This document shows, piece by piece, positions 18,796 to 27,487 of a DNA stretch of 64,000 bases; within the stretch, counting starts at the first letter, position 1; each line of letters starts with the position of its first letter. Location of the stretch: assembly GCA_024639325.1 (NCBI GenBank), contig JAHEIO010000010.1:1-64000 (forward strand). Direction: 5' to 3'. The DNA comes from Gammaproteobacteria bacterium. GTDB taxonomy: Bacteria; Pseudomonadota; Gammaproteobacteria; Arenicellales; JAANXG01. The notes beneath the pieces are model-generated. The model made no database searches. It was not told the origin of the DNA and saw only the letters and a list, made by a program, of their open reading frames with translations. Made by a program: the position numbers and the translations under genes.

Positions 18796-19449
18796 TCAAT
18801 CCATCTTTCCCGTACCGCGGTCGATCTCTGCGGAGGTGTCTGAAGGCGCGGATGGATGCTTGGAAAACCAGCCCCTTATCTTCGTAAATATCGCCTTTAT
18901 TCCCCGCCACAGCTTCGGCATGATCCAAATTGCCAGTGCCACGAAAACCGCAAGCAGAACGATGAACAGAACGGGATGGTTGAGTGCGGTCCACAATCCG
19001 ACAACTACAGCGACATCCTCACCGATGGACGCGGTCCAGTTGGTCACGGGCTCCGGCGAGGTATTGATCAATACCCTCGACCCGGCTTTGGTGAAGTGCG
19101 TACCCGCACTCAACGTGCCGCCCAGAATCAGGCCAATGAGTTCCGCTGCCGGTGAAATCTCGGCAAAGGCGGCACCGGCCAGAAGCGCACCCGCGGGTAT
19201 ACGTATAAAGCTGTGTATCGCATCCCAGGCGGTGTCAACGCCGGGTATCTTGTCGGCAAAGAATTCGATGAAGTACATGAGCCCGGCGGCGATCAGCACC
19301 ATCGGATTTTCCAGAATCTCTAGCTCGGCCGGAAGTTCCATCGAGCCGGTTGCGCCCATAAGGCCCAGCATCAGGATCGTTGCGTAGAGGTTGATTCCGC
19401 TTGCCCAGGCCGCGCCCAGGGCGGCCGCAATGATCGAAATGGTATCCAT
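18796..19449 (-). CDS. DUF4126 family membrane protein
   Basis: A 217-residue membrane protein with about five hydrophobic segments and the DUF4126 features SGINLYATILMLGL near the N-terminus and the Gly-rich AGTHFTKAGSRVLINTSPEP repeat-like loop in the middle. The C-terminal 35 residues are charged and probably cytoplasmic. Function unknown. It is in a minus-strand run with hemW (upstream, 12 bases) and hemJ (downstream), so cotranscription with heme genes is likely. Confidence 0.82.
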   Translation of the reverse strand: MDTISIIAAALGAAWASGINLYATILMLGLMGATGSMELPAELEILENPMVLIAAGLMYFIEFFADKIPGVDTAWDAIHSFIRIPAGALLAGAAFAEISPAAELIGLILGGTLSAGTHFTKAGSRVLINTSPEPVTNWTASIGEDVAVVVGLWTALNHPVLFIVLLAVFVALAIWIMPKLWRGIKAIFTKIRGWFSKHPSAPSDTSAEIDRGTGKMD

Positions 19450-19461
19450 GACGTTATCTAT

Positions 19462-20640
19462 TCAAGTGGACGGTGAGGGGGAAATCAAGTTGTCGGGATC
19501 CGGCAGGAATCGCTGCAACAAATCGTTGAGAAAACGGCGGCCGAATTCCGTTGTCGATATCTGAATCCCATCGAACTGTAAGAGCCCGTCAGTTTGCGCT
19601 TGCGCTATTGTGGAGCTGAATCGTTTGATGGGTTGACCGGTGCGTTGCTGAAACAGGGACGCCGTAACCGGGCGCTGCAGGCGCAGCGCGTTCAGCATGA
19701 ACTCGAAGCAGATCTCGTCGGATGAAAGCCGCTTCTCACCTCCCACCCGTTCCGCAGAGTGGGCATTTTGCATATACAGGATTGGATTTTTTCTTTTCCA
19801 CGTTCGTAATACCTGATCGTCCCGGGTCATCTTGCTGTGCGCACCTGCGCCGATGCCGATATAGTCACCAAATAGCCAGTAGTTCAGGTTGTGCTGGCAG
19901 GAACGACCTTGCCGTGCAAAAGCGGATACCTCATAGTTCGTGTACCCATTTTTCTCTAAACTGCTCTCGAGTTGCCGCTGCATCTGCCACGCCGCGTCCT
20001 CGCCCGGCAGCCTTGGCGTTCGCACCGCAAAAACCGTATTGGGTTCGATGGTGAGTTGGTAACAGGACAAATGGGGGGGGTCGAAAGACAGGGCCTGCTC
20101 GACATCATCCGCCGCCATCTCCCGGCTTTGTCCAGGAAGCGCGTACATCAAGTCCAGATTGAAGTTGTCGAATCCCGCTCTGATCGCCGCCGTCACCGCG
20201 TGGCGCGCGGCACGGTCATCGTGTATGCGACCGATGTTGCGGAGGGACGCGGCGTTGAAACTCTGTATGCCGATGGACAGACGGTTGACACCCGCGGCTC
20301 TGAGTCCCTCGAACTTGCCCGCATCCGAAGATCCGGGATTTGCCTCCAGAGTTATTTCCATATCGGTTGTGGCAGGGATGCGCGCCCGAATTCCGGCAAT
20401 GATCGATTCCACGCTTTTCGGGCTGAGCAGACTCGGGGTTCCTCCCCCGATGAAAATGCTGCGGAGTCTTCTACCCCGGACAGCCGGAAGTTCCTGATCC
20501 AGGTCGGCCATTAAGGCCTCGATATAGGCATTTTCCGGAGGCGGATTTTTCTGGGCGTGAGAATTGAAATCGCAGTACGGACACTTCTTTTCACACCAGG
20601 GCACGTGAACGTAAAGGGACAAAGGCAGGCTAGCCCGCAT
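19462..20640 (-). CDS. hemW: Heme chaperone HemW, radical SAM family
   Basis: Radical SAM-fold protein that carries heme to respiratory proteins; often misannotated as coproporphyrinogen oxidase. In 392 residues the cluster cysteines are C16, C20 and C23 (CEKKCPYC). The Cys-to-Phe pattern after the motif (CDFNSH) is typical of HemW rather than HemN. The start codon and first three codons (Met-Arg-Ala-Ser) lie in the end of the dispersed repeat at 20631-20738; no upstream alternative exists because the repeat contains stops. Downstream genes are DUF4126 and hemJ. Confidence 0.93.
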   Translation of the reverse strand: MRASLPLSLYVHVPWCEKKCPYCDFNSHAQKNPPPENAYIEALMADLDQELPAVRGRRLRSIFIGGGTPSLLSPKSVESIIAGIRARIPATTDMEITLEANPGSSDAGKFEGLRAAGVNRLSIGIQSFNAASLRNIGRIHDDRAARHAVTAAIRAGFDNFNLDLMYALPGQSREMAADDVEQALSFDPPHLSCYQLTIEPNTVFAVRTPRLPGEDAAWQMQRQLESSLEKNGYTNYEVSAFARQGRSCQHNLNYWLFGDYIGIGAGAHSKMTRDDQVLRTWKRKNPILYMQNAHSAERVGGEKRLSSDEICFEFMLNALRLQRPVTASLFQQRTGQPIKRFSSTIAQAQTDGLLQFDGIQISTTEFGRRFLNDLLQRFLPDPDNLISPSPST

Positions 20641-20738
20641 ATTGCACCAGTGTCCCGAGCGATGACGCAGGACAGGTTTGATTGAGCGCCGGTCTGGAGC
20701 GAGGAGCGTAGCCGTAGCTACGGTCCGAGTGCGGGCTA
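20631..20738. repeat. Dispersed palindromic repeat, full copy a (hslR/hemW junction)
   Basis: A 108-base element bounded by TAGCCCGCA and its complement TGCGGGCTA. It contains GCACCAG, CCCGAGCGATG, GAGCGCCGGTCTGG and the 12-base palindrome CCGTAGCTACGG. On the minus strand its first three bases are the TAG stop of hslR and its last block contains the ATG of hemW, so it exactly fills the space between them. Copies b to g are listed separately. Confidence 0.8.
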
Positions 20739-21134
20739 ATATTGTTCACGTTTACGTGTCCTGGCCTGCCGCTGTGTACGGGAATCCGGTTTAACCGGAT
20801 CGTACAGGATCTGTGCCGCCCGGGTCTTCAGTTCACGAGCAAGCCTTTGCCGCTCGTCTACACTGGCCTCGGTTTCCGAATAAAGCGTCTTCGCGACGCT
20901 CGCCGGACCGCGGCGATCCGATATACGCTCAATTATCAGGATGTAGGTATAGGGGCCCTTGCGCACATTCAGGGTGTCGCCGACACGTACCAGCCGCGCG
21001 GGTTTGATGCGGTTTCCGTTTACCTCGATGTGGCCTCCGGTAATGGCTTTGGCGGCCATTTGCCGGGTCTTGAATATGCGGGCGGCCCAAAGCCATTTAT
21101 CCAGCCTGGCTTCATCCGAGACCGGCGACGTCAT
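20736..21134 (-). CDS. hslR: Heat-shock protein 15 homologue, S4 RNA-binding
   Basis: Hsp15 recycles free 50S subunits that carry nascent chains. The 132-residue protein opens with the S4 domain (ARLDKWLWAARIFKTRQMA) and has GGHIEVNGNRIKPAR, followed by a basic tail rich in Arg and Lys. The TAG stop codon is formed by the terminus of the repeat at 20631-20738. Transcribed toward hemW. Confidence 0.93.
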   Translation of the reverse strand: MTSPVSDEARLDKWLWAARIFKTRQMAAKAITGGHIEVNGNRIKPARLVRVGDTLNVRKGPYTYILIIERISDRRGPASVAKTLYSETEASVDERQRLARELKTRAAQILYDPVKPDSRTQRQARTRKREQY

Positions 21135-21262
21135 GAATTATCCATCCAAATCAAAACAATGCGCTCGACGGCCCATCCGCTCGTTGGGGGCCGGGACATT
21201 AACGGTCAAAGTTATCAACTGGTTTTGGAATACCATATCATTGTCATATATTCCCGCAGTTT

Positions 21263-21280
21263 ACATGCATATTTGCATGT
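21263..21280. promoter_or_regulatory. Palindrome and AT-rich promoter region of barrel gene
   Basis: A perfect 7-base inverted repeat (ACATGCA-TATT-TGCATGT) is followed by the AT-rich stretch TATATATAAAATAAAG, about 65 bases before the outer-membrane gene at 21345. The position suits an operator or upstream site; no known regulator motif is recognised. Confidence 0.3.
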
Positions 21281-21344
21281 TATATATAAAATAAAGTGTT
21301 AAGTTGTTGATATAAAGAGCATCTTGTTTTCAGGTTCGAAGCTT

Positions 21345-21989
21345 ATGAGATTCTATTCACTGCTGTGCGCCCTGCTCATAGTCGGTGGCATCGTAACACC
21401 GGCGCTCTCCGACGAGTCCGGAATAGATGGTAGTTTCAACCTGGCCTGGTGGTCCAACAATTTCAGTGCCAATGCACTCGACGCATCATTCGACGCCGGT
21501 ACCGTTGGTGCCGAGGCGGAAGTGTGGTGGGCCCAAAAGTGGGGCCTCAAAGGCAGTCTGTTCAAGTCAGATGTACTGGAGAGCAATTCAAGGGAGGGGC
21601 CGGATTTCCTGAGTGTCGACCTGAAACGACGACTGATTTCGCCAACGAAGAATAATTTTCTCGCGGTGGGGCTAGGCTGGGAGAGCGTGGATCTGGGAAA
21701 GGGCGCGGACACCCAAGGTGCCAGGTTTCTGCTGCAGGGTAGCCTCGGTCTGACTCCGGTACTGGCTATCTACGGACACACTGCCTGGCTTCCCGTGATG
21801 GGCGAGTCGGATCAGCTGAATGATCCCAGGGGATTCGAGTTCGAGGCCGGGATTGCGTTGAATCCATTCCCTTTCCTATCGCTGAGGGCGGGATACCGGC
21901 AGTTCAACCTGGATTTCAAAAGCCTCGAGGGTGCGGACGAGGCCTCCAAATCCAAGGGCGTCATACTCGGCGCCGGAGTGGAATTTTAG
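21345..21989 (+). CDS. Outer-membrane beta-barrel protein
   Basis: A 214-residue exported protein: a signal peptide with hydrophobic core LLCALLIVGGIV and likely cleavage after PALS, then alternating amphipathic strands ending in the canonical C-terminal aromatic signal (GAGVEF). The ATG at 21345 is preferred over a TTG seven codons upstream because it starts the signal peptide directly. No recognised family; the size suits an eight- to ten-strand barrel. The TAG stop coincides with the first bases of repeat copy b, right after the terminal Phe. Confidence 0.75.
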   Translation: MRFYSLLCALLIVGGIVTPALSDESGIDGSFNLAWWSNNFSANALDASFDAGTVGAEAEVWWAQKWGLKGSLFKSDVLESNSREGPDFLSVDLKRRLISPTKNNFLAVGLGWESVDLGKGADTQGARFLLQGSLGLTPVLAIYGHTAWLPVMGESDQLNDPRGFEFEAGIALNPFPFLSLRAGYRQFNLDFKSLEGADEASKSKGVILGAGVEF

Positions 21990-22066
21990 CCCGCATATTG
22001 CACCCGGATACCGAGCGATGGCGCAGCCCAGATTGGGCTGAGCGCCGGTCTGGCGCTGGACTCGTT
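21987..22066. repeat. Dispersed palindromic repeat, copy b
   Basis: Begins TAGCCCGCATATTGCACC, continues CCGAGCGATGGCGCAG and GAGCGCCGGTCTGG, sharing about 70 bases with copy a. Its initial TAG is the stop codon of the barrel gene. The right palindromic end is missing. Confidence 0.75.
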
Positions 22067-22087
22067 GTTTTGCGTAGTATCAACGGT

Positions 22088-22684
22088 GTGCACATTAATG
22101 TACCCACGATAGAAAACCGGTTGCGGAGCCATCGCCCCAAAACGCTGGAACTCGGCGATAACCGACACGCCGCGGTAGCGATGATGGTGCGTCCGGGGCT
22201 TCAATCGGCCGAGGTCCTGTTCATCGAGAGGTCGAGTCATGCCAATGATCCCTGGTCAGGGCAAATGGCATTTCCCGGCGGTATGGTTGAACGCTTCGAT
22301 GCCGATCCGCGCCGCGCCGCCGAGCGGGAGACACTCGAGGAAGTCGGCATTGACTTGTCCCGGGCAAACTATCTGGGGCGTCTCGACGATCAGCAGGGCA
22401 GGCACCGGGGCCACACCGCGGGTATCGTGGTGCGGGGTTACGTCTATGCCGTGGAGGTCGATGTGCCGCTGGCGCACAACAACGAGGTAGAGGAAATTGT
22501 TTGGGTTCCTATTGGCAGATTTCTGGATGCACGCAACTATGCTCATATCGTTCACCCCGTTTATCCCGGCGAACGCTTTCCCGGAATCCGTGTGAGTCGT
22601 CATGACCACCAGGTCGTCTGGGGCTTGACCCGCAGATTCATGGCGTCTTTTTTTTCAGCGATACGGGTGGTATTCGAGGGTTAG
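22088..22684 (+). CDS. nudL: CoA pyrophosphatase-like Nudix hydrolase (GTG start)
   Basis: Nudix hydrolase of the UPF0035/NudL group that cleaves CoA and related diphosphates. The Nudix box runs from GGMVERFDADP through AAERETLEEVGIDL, and the preceding DPWSGQMAFPGG is the CoA-Nudix signature. The frame extends upstream to 21998, but that part is translated repeat DNA, so the GTG at 22088 is chosen (198 residues). The TAG stop again coincides with a repeat start (copy c). Confidence 0.85.
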   Translation: MHINVPTIENRLRSHRPKTLELGDNRHAAVAMMVRPGLQSAEVLFIERSSHANDPWSGQMAFPGGMVERFDADPRRAAERETLEEVGIDLSRANYLGRLDDQQGRHRGHTAGIVVRGYVYAVEVDVPLAHNNEVEEIVWVPIGRFLDARNYAHIVHPVYPGERFPGIRVSRHDHQVVWGLTRRFMASFFSAIRVVFEG

Positions 22685-22711
22685 CCTGCAGATTGCACCC
22701 GGACGGAGATG
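22682..22711. repeat. Dispersed palindromic repeat, degenerate copy c
   Basis: TAGCCTGCAGATTGCACC followed by CGGACGGAGATG resembles the left end of copies a and b with several substitutions. The TAG is the stop codon of the nudL-type gene. Confidence 0.5.
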
Positions 22712-22808
22712 CTTCACTTCGCGGGATGTGTCGAATTGTACGCTCCATATCGAATCGATCTGCTGTGTTAAGATCTTTGGGTCGACAGCTTCAAGGTCCA
22801 TTTAGAAA

Positions 22809-23387
22809 ATGGTTGAAACACCCTCAAGAGATATCCAGCGCGGATCGGTTGCGCCCAATTTCAATTTGCCAAATTCGAATGCGGAGTATGGCGGAGATGT
22901 GGTCGGACTCTCCGATTTCGACGACAGCAAAGCGCTGCTGGTGGTTTTCATGTGCAATCACTGTCCCTATGTCGTGCACATCGCTGACGCATTGGCGCGA
23001 GTGGCCAGGCAATTCGAGCCGCAGGGTCTGGGCACGGTGGCGATCAGCGTCAACGATGTCGAGTCATACCCCCAGGACGCCCCGGACAAAATGACCGACA
23101 TGTCGAAAAAGTATGGTTTTACGTTTCCATACGTGTACGACGGGTCACAGCGTGTCGCTGTCGATTACGGCGCCGTGTGTACCCCGGACCTGTTCCTGTT
23201 CGATGCCGAAAAACGGCTCGCGTACCATGGCCAGTTCGATGACGCCAGGCCGGGAAATGACAAGCCGGTGACCGGGGCGGACCTGTCGCGTGCAATTGAA
23301 AATCTGCTTCAGGGTAAACCTGTCGACGCCGCTCAATCACCTAGCGTAGGGTGCAACATCAAGTGGAAGCCCGGTATCGACCCCTGA
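22809..23387 (+). CDS. Thioredoxin-fold peroxiredoxin-like protein
   Basis: A 192-residue cytosolic protein of the AhpC/TSA-related thioredoxin-like group. The active-site region is FMCNHCPYV (a CxxC near 49-52) preceded by the strand ALLVV. The downstream cis-Pro element is VCTPDLFLF. No signal peptide. Such proteins are thought to be thiol reductases or peroxidases, but the substrate is not known. Confidence 0.82.
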   Translation: MVETPSRDIQRGSVAPNFNLPNSNAEYGGDVVGLSDFDDSKALLVVFMCNHCPYVVHIADALARVARQFEPQGLGTVAISVNDVESYPQDAPDKMTDMSKKYGFTFPYVYDGSQRVAVDYGAVCTPDLFLFDAEKRLAYHGQFDDARPGNDKPVTGADLSRAIENLLQGKPVDAAQSPSVGCNIKWKPGIDP

Positions 23388-23458
23388 CGTCGCATTCGCC
23401 CGTCCCCACGGCACGACGTGACGCGGGCATCCGCTTTGACTAAGGGTGCCCGCTGATC

Positions 23459-24628
23459 GTGAACCACGATTCGATAGTCTTCTCTATATTTCTGATCTTC
23501 AGCGGCGCCGCCCTGGTGGCCACGCTGGCGCTTTGGGCACGACAGGCCCTGATTGTCGGATACATCGTGCTTGGTGCCGTGGTTGGTCCTGGGGGGCTCA
23601 AGTGGGTAAACGACGCTGAATTGATTCAGGACATCGCCCACATCGGCATAATATTTCTGCTGTTTCTTCTAGGGCTCAATCTATATCCGCAAAAGCTTAT
23701 TCAGTTGCTGCGAAAAACCACCCTGGTCACGCTGGTTACGTCCGCAATTTTTGCAGGGCTTGGATTCGGCGTCGCCTACCTGTTCGGGTACGCTCTGATC
23801 GACGCGGTCGTGATCGGGGTCGCGGCCATGTTTTCCAGCACGATTGTCGGGCTGAAGCTATTGCCGACCACTGTGCTCCATCACCGCCACACAGGCGAGG
23901 TCATCGTCAGCGTGCTGTTGTTGCAGGACATGGTCGCTATCCTGTCCTTGCTGGCAATTCAAAACATGGGCAGGGGGGAGCTGCCGACCCTGGAAATGAT
24001 TGCCGTGATCTTGTCGCTGCCGTTGCTCGTTCTGATTGTGGCGGTGGTCGCAAGATTTGCATTGATCCCGCTGTTCCACCGATTCGATAAGATCCAGGAG
24101 TACATATTCCTGCTGGCCATCGGCTGGTGCCTTGGAATCGCCCAGCTGGCCAACACGCTGGGGCTTTCTTACGAAATTGGCGCTTTCATCGCCGGGGTTG
24201 CCATAGCGACGAATCCGATATCGCGATTTATTGCTGAAAGCTTGCGGCCCATCAGGGATTTTTTTCTGGTCATGTTCTTCTTCGCGCTGGGTGCCGGATT
24301 GAATATGCAGGTCATCGGCGACGTCATGGTGCCCGCGGCCCTGCTGGCACTCCTGGTTCTCCTGGTCAAGCCGATCGCATTCAAGTTCATGCTGATCAGG
24401 GTATTGGAGACGGAAAAACTCGGTTGGGAAACCGGCTGGCGGCTTGGTCAGATGAGTGAGTTCTCCCTGCTAATCGCGTTCATGGCGCTGCAGGGCGGGC
24501 TGATTGCAAGCGAGGCCGCAAATCTCATACAGGTGGCGACCCTGATTACCTTTATCGGTTCCTCGTACCTGATCGTCCTGCGCTATCCGACACCGATTGC
24601 CGTATCCGATCCGCTCAGAAGAGACTAG
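23459..24628 (+). CDS. Cation/proton antiporter, KefB/CPA2 type (GTG start)
   Basis: Monovalent cation:H+ antiporter of the CPA2 family, 389 residues with about twelve hydrophobic helices. Visible family parts are GYIVLGAVVGPGGL, the HIGIIFLLFLLGLNL helix, and SYEIGAFIAGVAIATNPISR. It lacks the C-terminal RCK/TrkA-N domain of full KefB/KefC, so ligand gating would need a partner. The start is GTG. The TAG stop is the first codon-sized block of repeat copy d. Confidence 0.88.
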   Translation: MNHDSIVFSIFLIFSGAALVATLALWARQALIVGYIVLGAVVGPGGLKWVNDAELIQDIAHIGIIFLLFLLGLNLYPQKLIQLLRKTTLVTLVTSAIFAGLGFGVAYLFGYALIDAVVIGVAAMFSSTIVGLKLLPTTVLHHRHTGEVIVSVLLLQDMVAILSLLAIQNMGRGELPTLEMIAVILSLPLLVLIVAVVARFALIPLFHRFDKIQEYIFLLAIGWCLGIAQLANTLGLSYEIGAFIAGVAIATNPISRFIAESLRPIRDFFLVMFFFALGAGLNMQVIGDVMVPAALLALLVLLVKPIAFKFMLIRVLETEKLGWETGWRLGQMSEFSLLIAFMALQGGLIASEAANLIQVATLITFIGSSYLIVLRYPTPIAVSDPLRRD

Positions 24629-24678
24629 CGCACATATTCCACCGAGGTTCGCTCGGGATCCTGGTGAGAATGCGGGCT
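24626..24678. repeat. Dispersed palindromic repeat, short hairpin copy d
   Basis: Left end TAGCGCACATATTCCACC and right end CTGGTGAGAATGCGGGCT are imperfectly complementary, with TTCGCTCGGGATC between them, so the copy folds as a 53-base hairpin. Its TAG is the stop of the antiporter gene; the opposite arm borders the end of the convergent outer-membrane gene and could serve both as a terminator. Confidence 0.7.
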
Positions 24679-24683
24679 GGCGT

Positions 24684-25337
24684 TCAGTTCCTTGGGAATC
24701 GGAACAGGATATTGACCGAGAAAATGTCCACGTCGGGGGTGTCTATATCCCTCCCGACCAATTGCAGGGTTTCATCGAAGGCGTATCGCTCCCACTCCAC
24801 CCTTACGGTCGCATTGCGCCCGAGGTTGATTGCCCCGCCGGCACCGTAAACCAGCGTTCCGGCCGTCGTGCTGTCTTTTTCCGTGCGATCGAAGATCGGC
24901 GCTCTTGCGGTTACCGATACATCCCCACCCGCGACACCGAGTCTTCCGTACAGGGCGCCGATGTCAAGAATCGGAATCTGCGGCAGCACGGATATTGAGA
25001 TTCCGCTCATGTTGGCGTCGGCCGTGGCTTCGATGGGCGCCTCGGTTGAAATCCCCGGACTCCCCAAGTCGAAAATCGCGGCCTCAAGCGCGACAAAGTT
25101 GTTGAACTGGTAACCAAAGATTCCCTTGATGGCGGTGCCGTCATTATCGTTCCCGCACACGACAAACAGTTCGTCGCAGAAATCTCCAAGTGCATCCCGC
25201 TCGACCACCTCCGACTGACCTATACCAAACCCAAGATAAAATCCCTTTTCGGTGGCATGGGCCGGGCCCGTGGAAACCAGTAGTATCGGTAAAACCGCAA
25301 CCGACGCGACGCCTGAAACGAGTTTTCTATGGGTCAA
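24684..25337 (-). CDS. Outer-membrane beta-barrel protein, OmpA-like (TTG start)
   Basis: A 217-residue exported barrel: signal peptide with core VASVAVLPILLVS and cleavage after AHA, then KGFYLGFGIGQSEV, FGYQFNNFVALEAAIFDLG and a C-terminal strand. The C-terminal end ILFRFPRN departs slightly from the terminal-Phe rule. A TTG at 25337 sits 7 bases after AGGAG and is preferred; a second TTG at 25358 lies ahead of that ribosome-binding site. Two cysteines (CDELFVVC) could form a loop disulfide. Confidence 0.75.
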   Translation of the reverse strand: MTHRKLVSGVASVAVLPILLVSTGPAHATEKGFYLGFGIGQSEVVERDALGDFCDELFVVCGNDNDGTAIKGIFGYQFNNFVALEAAIFDLGSPGISTEAPIEATADANMSGISISVLPQIPILDIGALYGRLGVAGGDVSVTARAPIFDRTEKDSTTAGTLVYGAGGAINLGRNATVRVEWERYAFDETLQLVGRDIDTPDVDIFSVNILFRFPRN

Positions 25338-25472
25338 CTTTTTTCTCCTGCCGTGCAAGATATGTGATTCAACAGACGCCTTATACTGAAATTCGCTGCA
25401 CAGAGCAAAGCAAATCCCGCCCGCACGTCGTACTCTCGGCTGGAGTCCGGGCTCGATGCATGCCGGTCGCGG

Positions 25473-25997
25473 TTACTCTCCGGAGCGCCATGTCGCCCGG
25501 AACAGGCAGGCCACGGTCTTGGCGTCGATAATTTCACCCGTGGCCGCCATACCTAACGCTTCGTCGAGGGGCACCCAGGTTATCTCAATGATCTCGTCTT
25601 CATGCGGGTCCGGTGTGACGAGCGTGAGTTCCGTGGCCAGATACAAATACAAACACTCGCTGCAGAATCCCGGCGAGGGCAGTATGCGCCCAAGGTCGCG
25701 CCACTCACCGGCTAAGACGCCCGCTTCCTCTTGAAGTTCCCTTTTCGCCGTGACGATGGGAGAGGGGTCCGTCGCATCAATACGGCCAGCCGGCAGTTCC
25801 CAGAGCCGGGCCTGATTTACCGCGTGTCGGAACTGGCGCAACAGGCATACCTCTTCGTTTTGATTGACCGCCGCCACAACGGCCCCGCCGGGGTGCCGCA
25901 CGATTTCGAGTTCCAGGTCGTTTCCGTCGGGTAATCGGGCGGTTTCGATATTCAGGTCGATCAGACGCCCGCGATGAATTCGACGGTTTACATCCAC
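25473..25997 (-). CDS. nudF: Nudix hydrolase, ADP-ribose pyrophosphatase-like (GTG start)
   Basis: A 174-residue Nudix protein with the ADP-ribose/sugar-nucleotide signature: WELPAGRID leads into the Nudix box ending AKRELQEEAGVLA, with Pro (SPGFCSE) about 16 residues later, as in ADPRases. Hydrolysis of ADP-ribose to AMP and ribose 5-phosphate is the family reaction. The start is GTG. Gene symbol is tentative. Confidence 0.82.
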   Translation of the reverse strand: MDVNRRIHRGRLIDLNIETARLPDGNDLELEIVRHPGGAVVAAVNQNEEVCLLRQFRHAVNQARLWELPAGRIDATDPSPIVTAKRELQEEAGVLAGEWRDLGRILPSPGFCSECLYLYLATELTLVTPDPHEDEIIEITWVPLDEALGMAATGEIIDAKTVACLFRATWRSGE

Positions 25998-26077
25998 AGT
26001 TCAGGCAGCACCCGTCTGATTGGCAAACGTGTCCATGTGTTTCTCACTCATTTCTGTAAATGATAATTCTGTCGATT

Positions 26078-26689
26078 CTATTGCTCGAAATCGGACGAGT
26101 CTGCGATTGCATCTTTTAGCCTGTTCAATGCCTGGGCACGATGACTCAGTCGATTTTTGACCGAGGGGTCGAGTTCAGCGGCGCTGCAACCAAGGGCGGG
26201 CACATAAAACACCGGATCGTATCCGAAGCCGCTGTGCCCGGTAGGGTGGTTCTGTATCATGCCTTCCCAAGTCCCTTCGCAGACCAACGGGTGAGGTTCG
26301 TCTGCGTTTTTGACGAAGGCGATGGCGCAGCGGAACCTCGCGGTTCTTTTCTCGTAGGGTACTCCGTTCAACGCACTCAGTAATTTCTCGACATTCTCGG
26401 CATCCGTGGCGCCCACGCCCGCATAGCGGGCGGAGTACACGCCCGGGGCGCCCTTGAGCTCATCGACTTCCAGTCCCGAGTCATCGGCCACGGCTGCCAG
26501 TCCTGCGCGGCTGCTGGCGTTTCGGGCTTTCAGTACGGCGTTTTCGGCAAATGTTTTTCCGTTTTCGTCAATCTCGGGAATATCCAGTTCGGATTGAGCG
26601 ATCAGATCCAGGTGGGCGGGAAGAATATCCGCGAACTCCCTGATCTTTCCGGCGTTGGACGAGGCTATCACGAATGTGCAAAGTTTCAC
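26078..26689 (-). CDS. rdgB: XTP/dITP diphosphatase (GTG start)
   Basis: House-cleaning NTPase that removes non-canonical purine nucleotides. The 203 residues include the family motif [11 protein letters not shown] at 9-19, the [11 protein letters not shown] loop, [11 protein letters not shown] and the C-terminal SHRAQAL. The GTG start overlaps the rph stop (GTGA), giving the conserved rph-rdgB pair. Confidence 0.95.
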   Translation of the reverse strand: MKLCTFVIASSNAGKIREFADILPAHLDLIAQSELDIPEIDENGKTFAENAVLKARNASSRAGLAAVADDSGLEVDELKGAPGVYSARYAGVGATDAENVEKLLSALNGVPYEKRTARFRCAIAFVKNADEPHPLVCEGTWEGMIQNHPTGHSGFGYDPVFYVPALGCSAAELDPSVKNRLSHRAQALNRLKDAIADSSDFEQ

Positions 26690-27417
26690 GTTTCACCACC
26701 GCTGGTCAGGGCCATATTCTGGTGTTCGAATAGCTGCCGAATACCCTGCTGGGCAAGCTCCACCATTTCGAAAAGCTGATCACGGCTAAATGGCGACCCC
26801 TCCGCCGTACCTTGTATCTCTATAAGACGCATGGAGTCATCCATAACGACATTCATGTCCGTGCTCGCAGCTTTATCTTCCGCATAGTCGAGATCGAGAA
26901 TCGTTTCGCCCTGGTACACGCCCACTGAAACCGATGCAATCTGTCCGAGAAGAGGTGTGGACTCCAATTCTTTCTTCGTTCGTATCCATTCGATCGCATC
27001 CGACAGCGCTACGTAACTTCCTGTAATCGAAGCGGTTCGAGTCCCACCGTCCGCCTGGATGACGTCACAGTCGATTTTGATCGATTGATCCGGTATGGCC
27101 TTCAAGTCGACAACAGCACGCAGGGAGCGCCCGATCAATCGCTGAATTTCCTGGGTTCGGCCGGACTGCCTGCCACGGGACGCTTCCCGAGCGGTACGGA
27201 TACCGGTTGATCTGGGCAGCATACTGTACTCTGCGGTTACCCATCCCTGCGCCTTGCCGCGCAGGAACATCGGTACCCTGTCTTCCACCGAAGCGGTGCA
27301 AAGAACCCTGGTATCTCCAAACTCGATCAGAACCGAACCCTCGGCAAATTTCGTGTATTGCCGCGTTATCCGGATATTGCGGAGTTGAGCGGGATGTCTG
27401 CCGCCGGGGCGTTTCAT
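26686..27417 (-). CDS. rph: Ribonuclease PH
   Basis: Phosphorolytic 3'-5' exoribonuclease for tRNA 3' processing. The 243 residues are full length and include [15 protein letters not shown], the [19 protein letters not shown] segment, [15 protein letters not shown] and the active-site region [18 protein letters not shown]. It is full length, unlike the frameshifted E. coli K-12 gene. A divergently placed 70-base spacer separates it from the phosphatase gene, which runs in the same direction. Confidence 0.97.
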   Translation of the reverse strand: MKRPGGRHPAQLRNIRITRQYTKFAEGSVLIEFGDTRVLCTASVEDRVPMFLRGKAQGWVTAEYSMLPRSTGIRTAREASRGRQSGRTQEIQRLIGRSLRAVVDLKAIPDQSIKIDCDVIQADGGTRTASITGSYVALSDAIEWIRTKKELESTPLLGQIASVSVGVYQGETILDLDYAEDKAASTDMNVVMDDSMRLIEIQGTAEGSPFSRDQLFEMVELAQQGIRQLFEHQNMALTSGGET

Positions 27418-27487
27418 GGAGTCATTAGTCCTGTGATTCTAAAAAATTAGCGTTGGACGAACGAAATGTCAGTACACTGGCGGAGCG

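Noticed and set aside
21998-22087. Upstream extension of the nudL-type gene
   Set aside because: These 30 codons are translated repeat sequence.
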